Below are positions 1-10,213 of a stretch of DNA of 64,000 bases, piece after piece (the stretch's first letter is position 1; the number at the start of each line of letters is the position of its first letter). Source of the stretch: Alectoria sarmentosa (Eukaryota > Ascomycota > Lecanoromycetes > Lecanorales > Parmeliaceae); contig WOGZ01000086.1 of assembly GCA_009733775.1 (NCBI GenBank), forward strand, positions 51,187 through 115,186, read 5' to 3'. The translations under genes and the position numbers were made by a program. Under the pieces are notes generated by a model. That model was not told the DNA's origin and made no database searches. It saw only the letters and a list, made by a program, of their open reading frames with translations.

Positions 1-4
1 CAAC

Positions 5-1524
5 ATGGCCAATGAAATCCTAACCTCATTCCTCGGTGCTATTCAAGCCTCTCTCAGTGTACTTCTCGTCATCCTCTATGGAGTCATCGCTGCCCAGTTT
101 GACATACTAAAAGGAGACAGCACGAAGCAAATTAGTACTCTCTGCGTTCGACTGTTCCTACCGGCCCTCCTTATCACGAAGGTCGGAAGCCAGCTGCACG
201 CGGACACGGGCATTCGCTATGTGCCTATCCTGAGTAAATTGGAAGCCTGCGCCTTTGTTGCGTAGGAACAAGTGTGCTAATTCAATGCGTATAGTATGGG
301 GACTCTTCTACGCCCTCTCCTCGATGCTTCTCGGCTGGCTTATGACCCGACACTTCAGACTTCCCTCCTGGGTCACACCAGCCATATCCTTCAACAATAC
401 CACCGCCCTACCCCTCCTCCTCATCGAGTCTCTAGCCTCAACCGGCATCCTTGACCAACTACTGGCGTCAGACACCGACAATGTGGACGCTGCATTGATG
501 CGCGCTCAATCTTACTTCCTCGTAAACGCCATGATTGGCGATACGTTGACCTTTGCAATGGGGCCGAAATTGTTGGATGGAGAGCACGCTCCAGAGAAGA
601 AACAGGACGATGGTGATGAGGACCAACGTAAACCAGCTGATGATGGTCCGCTTGAAGGCCCACTCTATCCTCTCGCCTCAGAGCATAGCAATGGCAATGG
701 CACCTACGTGACACGCCCTGGTGGCCAAGCCAGCCGTCAAGAAAACAATGAAGAACCCCACGAGCAAACCTCCCTATTACCCACCTTCGTTCGAAGTGGC
801 GAGCTTGCAGCTGAGCGCTACGGCTATGACAAAGGCGAGGAAGCATGGAAGAAATTCCCTCCGTGGATTCGATCATTCTTCCATTTCTCTTACGCCTTCT
901 TACATGCACCTTTGCTTGGCGCCATCACCGGCGCTATTCTTGGACTCGTTCCTCCATTTCACAAAGCCTTCTTCGGTGATCCTGAAAATGGAGGAATATT
1001 TACGGCGTGGCTAACTGATAGCGTCAAGAATATCGGCGGGCTCTTTGCGTCTCTACAGATTGTCGTCGTGGGCGCGAAATTGAGCAGTAGTATGAGGAAA
1101 ATGAAGAGAGGGGAGGATAGTGGGACGGTACCGTGGACCGCTGTTGTTTTTGTGACAATTATGCGGTTTATAGTGTGGCCAGCCATCTCGATCGCCTTCA
1201 TCTTTCTCCTCGCCTCCCGCACCAACGTCCTGGATGATGATCCCATGTTGTGGTTTGCGATGATGCTCATGCCTACGGGACCGCCGGCAATGAAGCTGAC
1301 AGCCCTTGCGGATGTCTCTGGTTGTAGTGAGGAGGAGAAGATGAGTATTGCTAAGTTCTTGAGTGTGAGTGATCTCCTCGGAAATTATACATGTGAAAAG
1401 GAGCAGACGTGGACGAAGACTGACTGAACGGCGAGGACAGATCATGTATGCCATTAGTCCGTTGATATGCTTCACGGTCGTTGGAGCATTGAAAGCTTGC
1501 CAGGCAGCGATGGCTAGTGCATAA
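5..1524 (+). CDS. Auxin efflux carrier (PIN-like) family membrane transporter
   Basis: Spliced model with exons 5-233, 295-1364 and 1441-1524 (460 aa). The introns are 61 and 76 nt; the first has a gctaat branch point. The N-terminal half has several hydrophobic helices and a loop of NNTTALPLLLIESL type. A long charged, low-complexity cytoplasmic loop follows (about residues 170-260), then a second helical bundle ending with the PTGPPAMKL motif and a final membrane helix encoded by exon 3. This two-bundle layout with a central hydrophilic loop is typical of the fungal membrane-transport (Mem_trans/auxin efflux carrier) family, whose yeast member is ECM3. Substrate is unknown and the likely location is ER or plasma membrane. 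The ATG lies four bases from the window edge in a good context (caacATGgcc), so an upstream exon cannot be excluded. Confidence 0.8.
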
Positions 1525-1568
1525 ATTATTCATGACTTCTTGTTATGAAATAACTTGCAATCTGGCAA

Positions 1569-2298
1569 TTAATATCTTTTCGCAATGGTCACTCGAACAG
1601 TATTGCGTCTTGAAGGGCGATGTGAGTCTACCTGTATCCTTAATGCACACCGAACCTTGATCTTTCTGATCCCATCACAGCGAGGCTCATGCAAGGCGCT
1701 CGAGGCAATGGTACTCACGAGCGAAAGGATTCTGCGCCTATGGCAGCCAAAAGTGCACAACTCAAATAAGTCACCCTCGCTGTATCCTTCCAAGGGTCCC
1801 TTGTCAAAGTCGTCGGATCTCTTCTTGAGAGTTGTTCCATACCCACCAAAGCTGGCAATACCACCAACACCCTGCTCGAAAGCTTCAGCGCAAGTTCCCT
1901 CCTTTCTGTCATCCCGGACATCCGCTCTCTGTCCAACGAGCATCGTTTTCACCGCTCTGCTCAGGTTGCCTGTCTTGCCCGCTGTCTGGGATCCCTCGCG
2001 CTGGTCTTCCTGCTCGAAAAGCGCATGCTGGCGGATATGAGAGCTCACGCTCGTGGTCTTCCTGAATCAGGAATTCCTGGTGTTGCGTGTACTCCCGCCG
2101 CTGAATGACTGCATGATGATTGAGCTCGAGCTGCAGCATGCGGCCGCGGTGGTGATATTCATCATTTCGGACGGCGGCCTTTTGGCTTCGCTCATCCGTC
2201 AGCATGCGATGGCGATGGTTATACTTGGCATCTTGGAAGGCACGTTGGTGGGGCTGGTCTGCATTGAAATCTTTACCTTTTGCGAAATGAAGGGGCTA
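1569..2298 (-). pseudogene. Possible decayed coding region, unrecognised
   Basis: On the minus strand a frame opens after a tag acceptor near 2298 and reads a charged stretch rich in Q, H, E and R down to about 2050. The neighbouring frame then continues with a similar stretch (compare FLIQEDHERE with LFEQEDQREG) to 1569. The similarity of composition across the frame switch suggests either one protein with a single indel or an internal repeat. A third frame in 1715-1936 is hydrophobic and ends at a good donor. No family was recognised and the region may be non-coding. Confidence 0.2.
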
Positions 2299-3197
2299 CC
2301 TTGGCCCTGGCATTTCTGATCGGAGATTTCGGGATGACTATTCAAGTGGTTAGCAAGAGAAGTACAGCTGTCAGGCTGTTATGGCCAGACCTACTGGATG
2401 AAGAGGCTACAGCAAGAAGAAGGTGATATGTGTTAATGAGTCAGTTGATGGAGGACTAGTGTATGCTCCAAAGGACGCTCTTTTCGTTCTAGCATCGCCT
2501 GATGTCGGGGAAGCATAATTCCTTTTCTGATTCTTGGCTTGCATTTCTTTTGCCACCCAAGACATTCACCTCAGAATACGTCAGATATAAGCGTTTTCTC
2601 TTGTTCCAATAACTTTGCAAAACATTGGTCTCCCACTCAAGAGCTTTCGTTCCAAACATGCGTGTTCCAAGAACCCTTGCCAAGCCGCCAATAATACACA
2701 ATGCACCAAACAGAATTCACTGCTCGCCGCCACACTTCAAAACCTCGTAGACGGCAGATTTCCGAACTTTTAAGCCAAATTGATCCTTCCTTCCTTCTCA
2801 GCGGTCATCATCGTCAAACCGAAAAGAAAGTCTCCATCATCCATCCAACCTAATATGAGCCGGCTCTTCGTTCGGAGTAAGTAGTGATTCTCTTCATTTC
2901 ATCTTTTTCATTTAATTCGCATGGTCTGGTGCTGCTGATAGAGTGAGTGGGGTCTGTGCAGACGGGGAATTGAATTGTATAATTAAATTGATTAAATTGA
3001 CTCGATGAATTTTTCAGCATTCCTCAATAAGTAAGCGGTATCGTATCTAGGGAAAGAGATTTCGTTGAATGCGCTCGCTCCCCCTTTTTGTTGTTCGTGC
3101 TTGGAGGTAACTAATTGTAAAAAAAAAAATCCGTCTTTTCCGGGCAATGCTATTTATTTTCCGCTCTGGTGGCTTTGTAATCTAGGTACTTGCCTTT

Positions 3198-3292
3198 TTC
3201 CCCTTTCCCCTTTCCCCTTTCTCCTTTCTCCTTTCTCCTTTCCCCTTTCCCCTTTCCCCTTTCCCCTTTCCCCTTTTCCCTTTCCCTTTCCC
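3198..3292. repeat. CCCCTTT heptamer minisatellite
   Basis: About thirteen consecutive 7-bp units, mainly CCCCTTT with a few CTCCTTT variants, give a pure pyrimidine strand. The unit differs from the CCCTAA telomere repeat. An 18-nt G run follows at 3407-3424, so the region has strong strand bias and could be prone to assembly error. Confidence 0.9.
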
Positions 3293-3406
3293 TACCATCT
3301 AAACCTCCTCCATTGCCATCACTTGCCCTCTTTTCTTTCACCTCACTAGCTTACCCCCCTTTCCTCCCTATGTTGATGGTGGTGGGGAGGGCCGCGCCCG
3401 CCGCGC

Positions 3407-3424
3407 GGGGGGGGGGGGGGGGGG
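3407..3424. repeat. Poly-G tract (18 nt)
   Basis: Uninterrupted run of 18 G on the plus strand directly after a GC-rich segment (gccgcgcccgccgcgcg). It destroys reading-frame confidence in this interval because homopolymer length is error-prone. Confidence 0.9.
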
Positions 3425-4751
3425 CGTTTGGAAGGACATTCTTGTGTCTCGCAATGCTCCCGCGCCAGCTGAACCTTGCTGAAGACATCCTCCACCTTCT
3501 CCGCCTTTCCCTGCGGATCCACATGCACATAAGCGCCCGTTACAAAAACAGCGTCACCATCTCACCCAACCCCTTCTGGAGCTTTTAGCGTATGTGTGCC
3601 TCCCGGTTGCTCGAAGCCGAATCCTTGCTCTTCAGCCTACCAGCCATGTCCCTTGTAATGGCATCGCCCTTTCACTGTGGTAGCCATGACGGGACCCCTA
3701 TGCTCGTGGCGGGAGAGTATGCCCGAGCGGCGAGTGCAGAGAAGATTGACGGAGTTGCCTTGAGAGGCGGGCACGAGGAGAAGAATCGAGGAGACGTCCG
3801 GCGCTCAGGGCACCCACAGAGGCGTTCATCGACTGTTTTGGAGATCTAGAATGCTGGTGACGATGATAGTGTAGGGCATGCCATCTGGCTGCTGGCCTTG
3901 GACGAGACAGCGGCAAGTTCCCCTAAACCCGTGGATCTTGGTGCCGTTCGTGTGGCTACATCTGTTGCTCTGGACGTTGATGAGGTCGTTAGATTGTTCC
4001 ACAATTGCAGACGTCATAATGACCGAGGAAGCTGAAGGCTTTATTCTTGCGCCAGCTGTGGCAAGATTTGTGGTGGAAACCATGATGGCAGGTGAGTCGG
4101 ATGGGAGGTGGACCGATAGGAGGAACTTTCGGATGGGGGGTCCCCAGATACGTCAGGGCTTTCTCAATAGGTCAAACATTAGGGTTCATGCTGCGTCAAC
4201 TAGAGAGACCAATCCACTGTGGACACAAACAATTATAGGAAGCCCAGTGTAAGCCCAGACAAGAATGAATCAGTTTGGCTATGATCTGCCTGTTGAGTCT
4301 CGAGGAGAGCAAATAGAGTAAGACTGAGCCAGGAGCCGCTCTATCCTTCCCAAGTACAGGTATATGCTGGTATCCTCCCCGCAATTTTGTGTACATCTGT
4401 ATGCAAGCGAAGACATTTTGATGCTTGCTCTTTCCTAAGAACTAAGCCATCGCCGATCTTATAGCGTGTAATTCAACATTAGTACTCGTGCAAGCCGTCG
4501 CCAAAGGGATCCAGAAAATGCTGCGCGCAGAAACGCTTCAACAGGGTATCATGCAGAAAATATGCCCGTTTGCCGCCCAGAAGTGATGTAGTAGAGATCA
4601 GTCGCTGTCGTCCACAATGAAAAGGTGAGATCACTCCTGGCGGAACTTCATGCAAATAGTCCTCAACATGCATCCAGTACCGTCGTATTGAATAAATTAA
4701 TTGGCCCTTTCCGGTGGGACGTCTAATTCTCCGGACACGAATACGTTCTTT

Positions 4752-6828
4752 TCACGGGTTTGTATCATCTGGAAATCGCTTACACTCGTCCAGGAAATTT
4801 TCGAGCATGTTGCATTTGTCAGGGTGGAGTTCCTGGATGTGGCGTCGAAGAGCCTGCCGGTCATCGTACCTCTTGTCTTTGCCGTCAGGACAAGTAGTCA
4901 CACAGCAGGCATATTCAACACCGTGACAGAACCTCTCCCAGCGGTCTATATGCATATCGCTGCTTCGTAACCTTCGGACGTTGACTAGCTGCCTTGCAGA
5001 AGTGGATATCTGCTGTTGACCCTCTTGGGAATTCAAGTAATCCTGGGTCTTAGTCCGAATCAGCTCGAGAGTTTTGTAGCCTTTTTTACCCTTCCACGCG
5101 TCGAGCTTCATTTTACCGATACCGTGTTCCACATTGAGACGGAAATAATCGGCAAAAGTCCTTGTGGCATCAAAGATTGTGTGGTGAGTTGCTTCAGACT
5201 GGGTGGCCCATTTGGCCGCTGTATTGGCGTAGGCCATGTAGAGTCGGTAACCAGCCGAAGGATTCGGATCCGCCTCAAGGTTCTTACCAGTGCCGATACT
5301 AACAAGGACCTGTACTGTTCGCGGATTGTTGTTGCTCAATTGCTTCACCGACCTGTAGGCTTCTTCTGTAGGATTGTTTGCCCCAAAACCGCCTGAGAAT
5401 CTGTAAGCCAGCGTCTCTGCCTTAACATAACCCTGGGAACCATGGTATCTTGGCTGTAGACACAGGGCAACTATGACAACTACGTACCATCAATGTACTC
5501 GGATTTTTCATCCTCTTCTTCCAATCTTACTGCCTTGAAATAAAAAGGGGCAGCTGAGGTTGCGCGTCCAACTTGCCAGATTTTGTAATTGTCGGGTCTT
5601 CCAGGATTTCGTTCTAATATATCGTCCTGGGTACTCTTCGGATGGTGATATGAGCGGAAAAGATGTGGTATGCGGGTACCAGTAACGTTCAGCTTCTGCC
5701 ACGCTATGACGATCCTGATCGAATATCAGTACATTGAAGAAAAGGAGCCTCGTTGCAAAGTACAAAATAGAGGTACACGTTGTGGAAGCCCGCAATCTGA
5801 AAGGTTGAGACCGCTGCTTATAAGCATGGAGCAATGTACATGAGCGAAAATAGGTCACTCACGTACGGCACATATTCTCGTTAGGTTGGCGGAATTCGGT
5901 ACTATTATGACCAGTTGGACTGCGCTCTTTGACAATATCCTTGATGATTTTCTCCAGACGCCTATGATCATACTTGTCACGAGGGATCCATGGCGGCTTC
6001 CTAATATGCAACCGCCGTGGACGGCCAAAGACGTGGTCCACCAGATTCTCGTAAGCTTCGAGACATTCGTCTACGGTCATGTGGAGACGACCGAGCATGA
6101 TGGCAATGAGCCTTGGCATTGTTAGTGAAGCAAAAGCTGGGGCAGTAACCCGATCACCAGGCTTACCCTCCTGTCGAAGTCCCCGCTATATAGTCGAAAT
6201 AGTGGGCCGGAAGAAATACAGACGAAGCATGTGTGGGGCCGAATACTGGGCCCTGGTCTTGTTCTGGGCTCTCAAATCGTCGCATTGTATCTGCTCGATT
6301 CTGCTGCATACGGACGGGCCTCCGCAAACGCGGATTTAACGGGTGCACGCTGCTATGAGTTTGTGAATTGGCTTGTTCCAAGATGGCTATTTTCGTCATC
6401 AGGGCCTGGAGTATCAACAAGCTTGAAAAGCCCCTGACACCTCCCCCATCTAATTATCCACTCAGTGAGTCATAACTCCCTTCCATGGTCACAATGCACG
6501 TACCAAGAGTCAGCAAGGTCTTCCTATACCACGGGCTCTGTCCATTAGATCCACCAGAGCTATGCGTAGCTGCCGTATGGTCTGACTCTTGTCCTGCCTC
6601 AACTGAAAGTACTGACGAATTCGAATGCGTGACAGAAGTGGGCTCTGCCGTTGTCGCGTTGACTTCTTCGCGGGAAGGGCCCAGGGATTCATCGTGATGC
6701 TGAGCTTGAGGACGGGTACTTGGCCAGCGCCCAGGAGACAGTCGTTCGGGTGATTGCACGTGCTCAGGTCCACTGGCGGCGCGTCTGTCCCCCGACGGTG
6801 CAGAATGTGACCGCTGAGTGGACGACAT
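4752..6828 (-). CDS. Patatin-like phospholipase with C-terminal zinc-finger-like motif
   Basis: Five exons on the minus strand (6828-6504, 6449-6167, 6111-5863, 5714-5488, 5392-4752) give 574 aa; the introns are 54, 55, 148 and 95 nt. After a roughly 108-residue Ser/Thr-rich N-terminus the patatin fold starts with the oxyanion motif DGGGVRG (109-115). Next come the nucleophile elbow GTSTGG (Ser about 200), the ATSAAPFYF strand and the catalytic-dyad motif DGG (Asp about 361) followed by FGANNP. All catalytic elements are present, so acyl hydrolase activity on lipids is expected. A Cys/His cluster at about 524-552 (C-x4-C ... H-x4-H) resembles a C2H2 finger, as in several fungal patatin proteins. 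The frame stays open for 90 codons after the TGA. Substrate and location are unknown. Confidence 0.85.
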
Positions 6829-7821
6829 CCAGTATTACCGCAACATGATCGATCGAGACAGGTCGCACAAACCGGGTGGATTGCTTTATATTGGGGACTT
6901 CACCCCACGTTGTAGACGCCTTAGCCATTTCTGACAAGCCAGAGAAACGACAGGCTATCAAAGTGCCCCTTGCTACAGTGAGCTCTTGGGGGTCTTGCAG
7001 TGTGCGTACGGCTCAGCGGAATTTTACGCCGGAAGCCTTGCCAAAACATAAGGCCATTTTGTCGCATGGTATAGCAAGGGCGTCAAAACATCGGCCACAT
7101 TCTCAGATATTGCTATATCAGTCCTAAGATCCGACAGTGGCTGGTGCCAAGCCTGACATATTTCTGTGCGAGCATGGAAACAGGACTGATTCGTCAATAT
7201 TGGCGACCTGGGAGGGTGGCCGTACGTCTGCGTATTCCTGTGGTAACATTGCGCAACATGATTATTTCTGTCAGCCTTCCTAAAGGAATTGCGGCGTGTT
7301 CATAAGGAGTATAATTTAGCGAGACACGGAATGATGGTGTAGTGGTATCAACGGTTATTGGCACACCTGAAGCGAGTGGAACACGGTAGGCTAGACATGC
7401 GACTATCACTTGCGAGCAAAGAACGACTCCGCCCCGGAACAATCCTGGTCGTTTGAGCTGGAAAAAATTGTGGGCTATAGATTTGGTTTCCTTGCCTCAG
7501 TTTGGTCCTCTACATTATGGATGCATCAGACGGGGCTTCCACGCTTACCCTCCTCATACCTGAAGGGCCAATTGGCGTGATCTTATGATGTTCTTGAGTC
7601 AGTGGTACGGTTGATTGTATCATCTGCGCCACGCTTAAAGATCTGCTGATGTCGGTCAGGTTCGCTGCCCCATTTGACTCCTCCAATTTCTGCCCTTTAT
7701 ATTGCCGGCTTATCTACAATCAGAGGCTCCTTCAGTCCCCCACAAGCAGTAGCAGTTTCAGGAGACCTTAAAACCAATACTCTTGCTTTCCAGGACTTGA
7801 ACTCTTCATTTGCAAGATTCA
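6829..7821. other. Intergenic interval, no gene seen
   Basis: Only short overlapping frames of under 90 codons on both strands, none with recognisable motifs or convincing splice pairs. It separates the patatin gene (minus) from a small orphan gene (plus), so it presumably holds both promoters. Confidence 0.4.
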
Positions 7822-8267
7822 ATGGCATCGGCGAATCAGGAGAATCCAGGACAGCAGTTATCAGCAGAGCATCGCACAAGTAGCTGGGATCATAAGCCGC
7901 AAGCCATTGTATATGACCCATCACTGGACAAGTTAGAGACTGTCAAGTGTGAGAATCTGAACAGTGAGTGAGGCACCCTAGCCACAGGAAAGCTGCTAAT
8001 TTTGTAGCGAAATGCGACAGTTTCCCGGTTCATCTTCCTTGGTGGAGTAACAAAGTTGATATATATGTGGATGCGAAGAATAGGTCAGGATTCGTAGCCA
8101 CGGTACAACTGGACCGTCTTGGGCCCGCGAAGAATTGGCAGCGTCGATTCCGCCGTAATTATACGGTCCTGCACGTCAAAGGCTTGAAACCTGGAAAAGC
8201 TTCCAGGGCGTCATCGAGTTCATCGGCCTCCATACCAGTCGTGCAAAACGGTTATCACAGTGGCTAG
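7822..8267 (+). CDS. Small orphan hypothetical protein (133 aa)
   Basis: Two exons (7822-7963 and 8008-8267) separated by a 44-nt intron with a gtgagtgag donor, gctaat branch point and gtag acceptor. The product is hydrophilic with a Trp-rich patch (HLPWWSN), a basic stretch (KNWQRRFRRN) and a Ser-rich tail. There is no signal peptide or membrane segment. I do not recognise a family. Support comes only from the canonical intron that restores the frame and from a coding-like composition; it could be a lineage-specific gene or part of a larger unseen model. Confidence 0.4.
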
Positions 8268-10213
8268 ATCCAACATACGTGGGGATCATCATGGCCGTCT
8301 AAAATTACCACACCTGTTCCCTTGGATCGCTTCGTCCCATGAGCCTTTTTCTTCGCTTTTGCCACAGAACCCACGATTGGTTGGATCGTTCATATACCAT
8401 CCCCCCTCCCACGACTTCTGATACACCTCTGTTTGGACTTCGCCCTTGGATTTCACTCCTTCTGCGATGAATTTTCAAAGGACACTCCACGTTAATTTCA
8501 TGGTGCAATCCCTAAAGTCTTCTTGGACGTAGGATCTGGAATAAGGACCCCTTGAATCATACTATGGGTACACCTGGCGGGAACATTGCGGGGTATAGAA
8601 AAGCTGCTTGGTCAACATGGTCATAATGTCGGAATGAGAAGAGATTTTATGGTATCCCACGTCCTGGCAAGACGGGCCTTCCGATTTCGTATCGGAAGTG
8701 ACTTTGCCACAGGCAGCCTGTTGTACATGTATGAGCACAAGAAATCTAGTTGGTGATGATATATCGTTAGACTTTCAACAACCAGGCACCTGAATTGAGA
8801 TCACAGAATGCTGCACTCTCAACAAAACCAAATTCGAAGGGCAGCAGATCAATTCGCAGTAAACCATCCAATTAAGCTAGCATATCAAGAAACACAGAAA
8901 AAAAGTCGCCGTGAATCTCGAGCCAAAGATCCGAGGCTGAGATAACGGTTGTGAAGCTAGATAGGCTACAAGCGCAGGTAACGTAAGACATCAGAAGAGG
9001 CTGCATGCGAGAAGGAAAGCCTATGTGTACGTCAGCGTGAAGGTTCAAATATCGCTGCGCAACGGCAGAGTTCTCAGGCTGCTACATACGGAGCTCGCTG
9101 CCGAGTTTCGAGTCACGAGGCTGAGTTGGAGGTGCAAGAGGACGCAGGCTGACAATGAGACGGAAGAAAGCTAGACAGATACAGACAGTTCCGCACGTAG
9201 AATGATGATGAGGAACTTGAGGTCGTGCGTAGATGTGGATTACCTTTCAAGTCGTGATGGTGGAAGATTGTTACTTTTGATGAAGAGAGGTTGAAGAAAG
9301 GGGTTGGTGGCAAAGAACGCTAATACATAGGTAGCGGCAGGCACCAGTTTGTGTGTGTGTGGAAATACCATCGTGGTGGCCGCCACAGAGAAGAGATATC
9401 TCCCACACTTTCATCCGCCCGAAGATAGAAAATTAAAAAAAACAGCTACACCATTGTACCAGCGCCATTAGGAATCGAACCTCAATACTATTAAATACCA
9501 CCAGCGAAAAAAGATGCCTGGCTGAACGTAAGTAAGATTACGCACCGCTTGTCAAGGCTCATACTTCCCAATGAATAGATTTACTCCTCTAGACAAGCAT
9601 CTTGAGCAACGAGTGCGGCAGGCCTTGGAAATGTAAAAGAAATCCCCTCATGGCCTTGAGTCGCATAGTGATAGGCCCTGATGTAATTGAATCGCGCAGA
9701 TATCTCTCACAGGAGAGGGGGGTGTCGGTGAAAATTTGAATTCCTGTCCACCACAACCCGTAAACCCTCAGCACAAGAGCTGGTTCGAACATCTACCTCT
9801 GACGTGTGCCGCAGTACTACTTGAAGTTTTCTAGGTTCTAATTATTCATGACCACGCGGACTCACTCTCACACGTCAATTGTTGTTATCAGCGAAAGGGA
9901 AGCTGTCTTCCATGATTAGGGCTGATCTAGATTGAGCGTTGAACAGCGAGGTAGCCCTCGTTGATACTTAGCGTATTCGTATCTTAGAGATTCATATATC
10001 TTCGCCTGCCACCTTTTTGGCACTTCGACTGGCCTGATGATAGGTCGATCTTGCGTTAGAAAAAATTGCAGATCCATGTCGCAAGGTATACTCATTGTTG
10101 ATTCATTGTTTGGTGTAGAGTGGTATCTTAAGTGCAGTCGCTAAAACTAGAGATGCAACACTTTTAGAATTCCGCCAGAAAGGCATAAGCCAGGGATACA
10201 GGGCCTCTTTATC
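8268..10213. other. Intergenic interval, no protein gene seen
   Basis: About 1.9 kb without a convincing coding frame. It contains a short GT dinucleotide run near 9350-9360 and a Pol III B-box-like motif followed by a T8 run on the minus strand (see the entry at 9440-9510). Nothing else stands out. Confidence 0.5.
9435..9510 (-). ncRNA. tRNA-like remnant or Pol III element (tentative)
   Basis: Read on the minus strand, ggttcgattcc matches the Pol III B-box/T-arm consensus and is followed by a tggcgc acceptor-like segment and a run of eight T about 35 nt further on, a possible Pol III terminator. The roughly 40 nt upstream resemble a D-arm only weakly and no anticodon arm fits, so this is not an intact tRNA. 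It may be a decayed tRNA (Gly-like 3' half), a SINE head or coincidence. Confidence 0.2.

Larger units (their letters stand above)
1525..4751. other. Gene-poor interval, no confident gene
   Basis: Overlapping reading frames occur on both strands but none matches a family I recognise. The minus strand from about 2298 to 1569 has charged, Q/E/H-rich reading frames that switch frame near 2050 and could be a decayed or intron-split gene. At 2855 there is an ATG followed by a good donor (2877) and a possible 13-nt exon near 3018-3030, resembling the 5' end of a small gene that I could not follow further. A heptamer minisatellite and an 18-G run lie at 3198-3424. In-frame sequence downstream of the patatin stop codon occupies 4482-4751. 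Confidence 0.4.

Noticed and set aside
3198..3292. CCCCTTT array as interstitial telomere
   Set aside because: The unit is not TTAGGG/CCCTAA and no telomere-proximal features are nearby.
3346..3590. Minus-strand GDAVFVTGAYVHVDPQGK-like reading, reminiscent of a thioesterase fold
   Set aside because: Too short, bounded by a stop and by the G18 tract, with no catalytic motif; resemblance is only impressionistic.
9440..9510. Intact tRNA-Gly
   Set aside because: T-arm-like sequence only; the acceptor strands do not pair and there is no anticodon arm.
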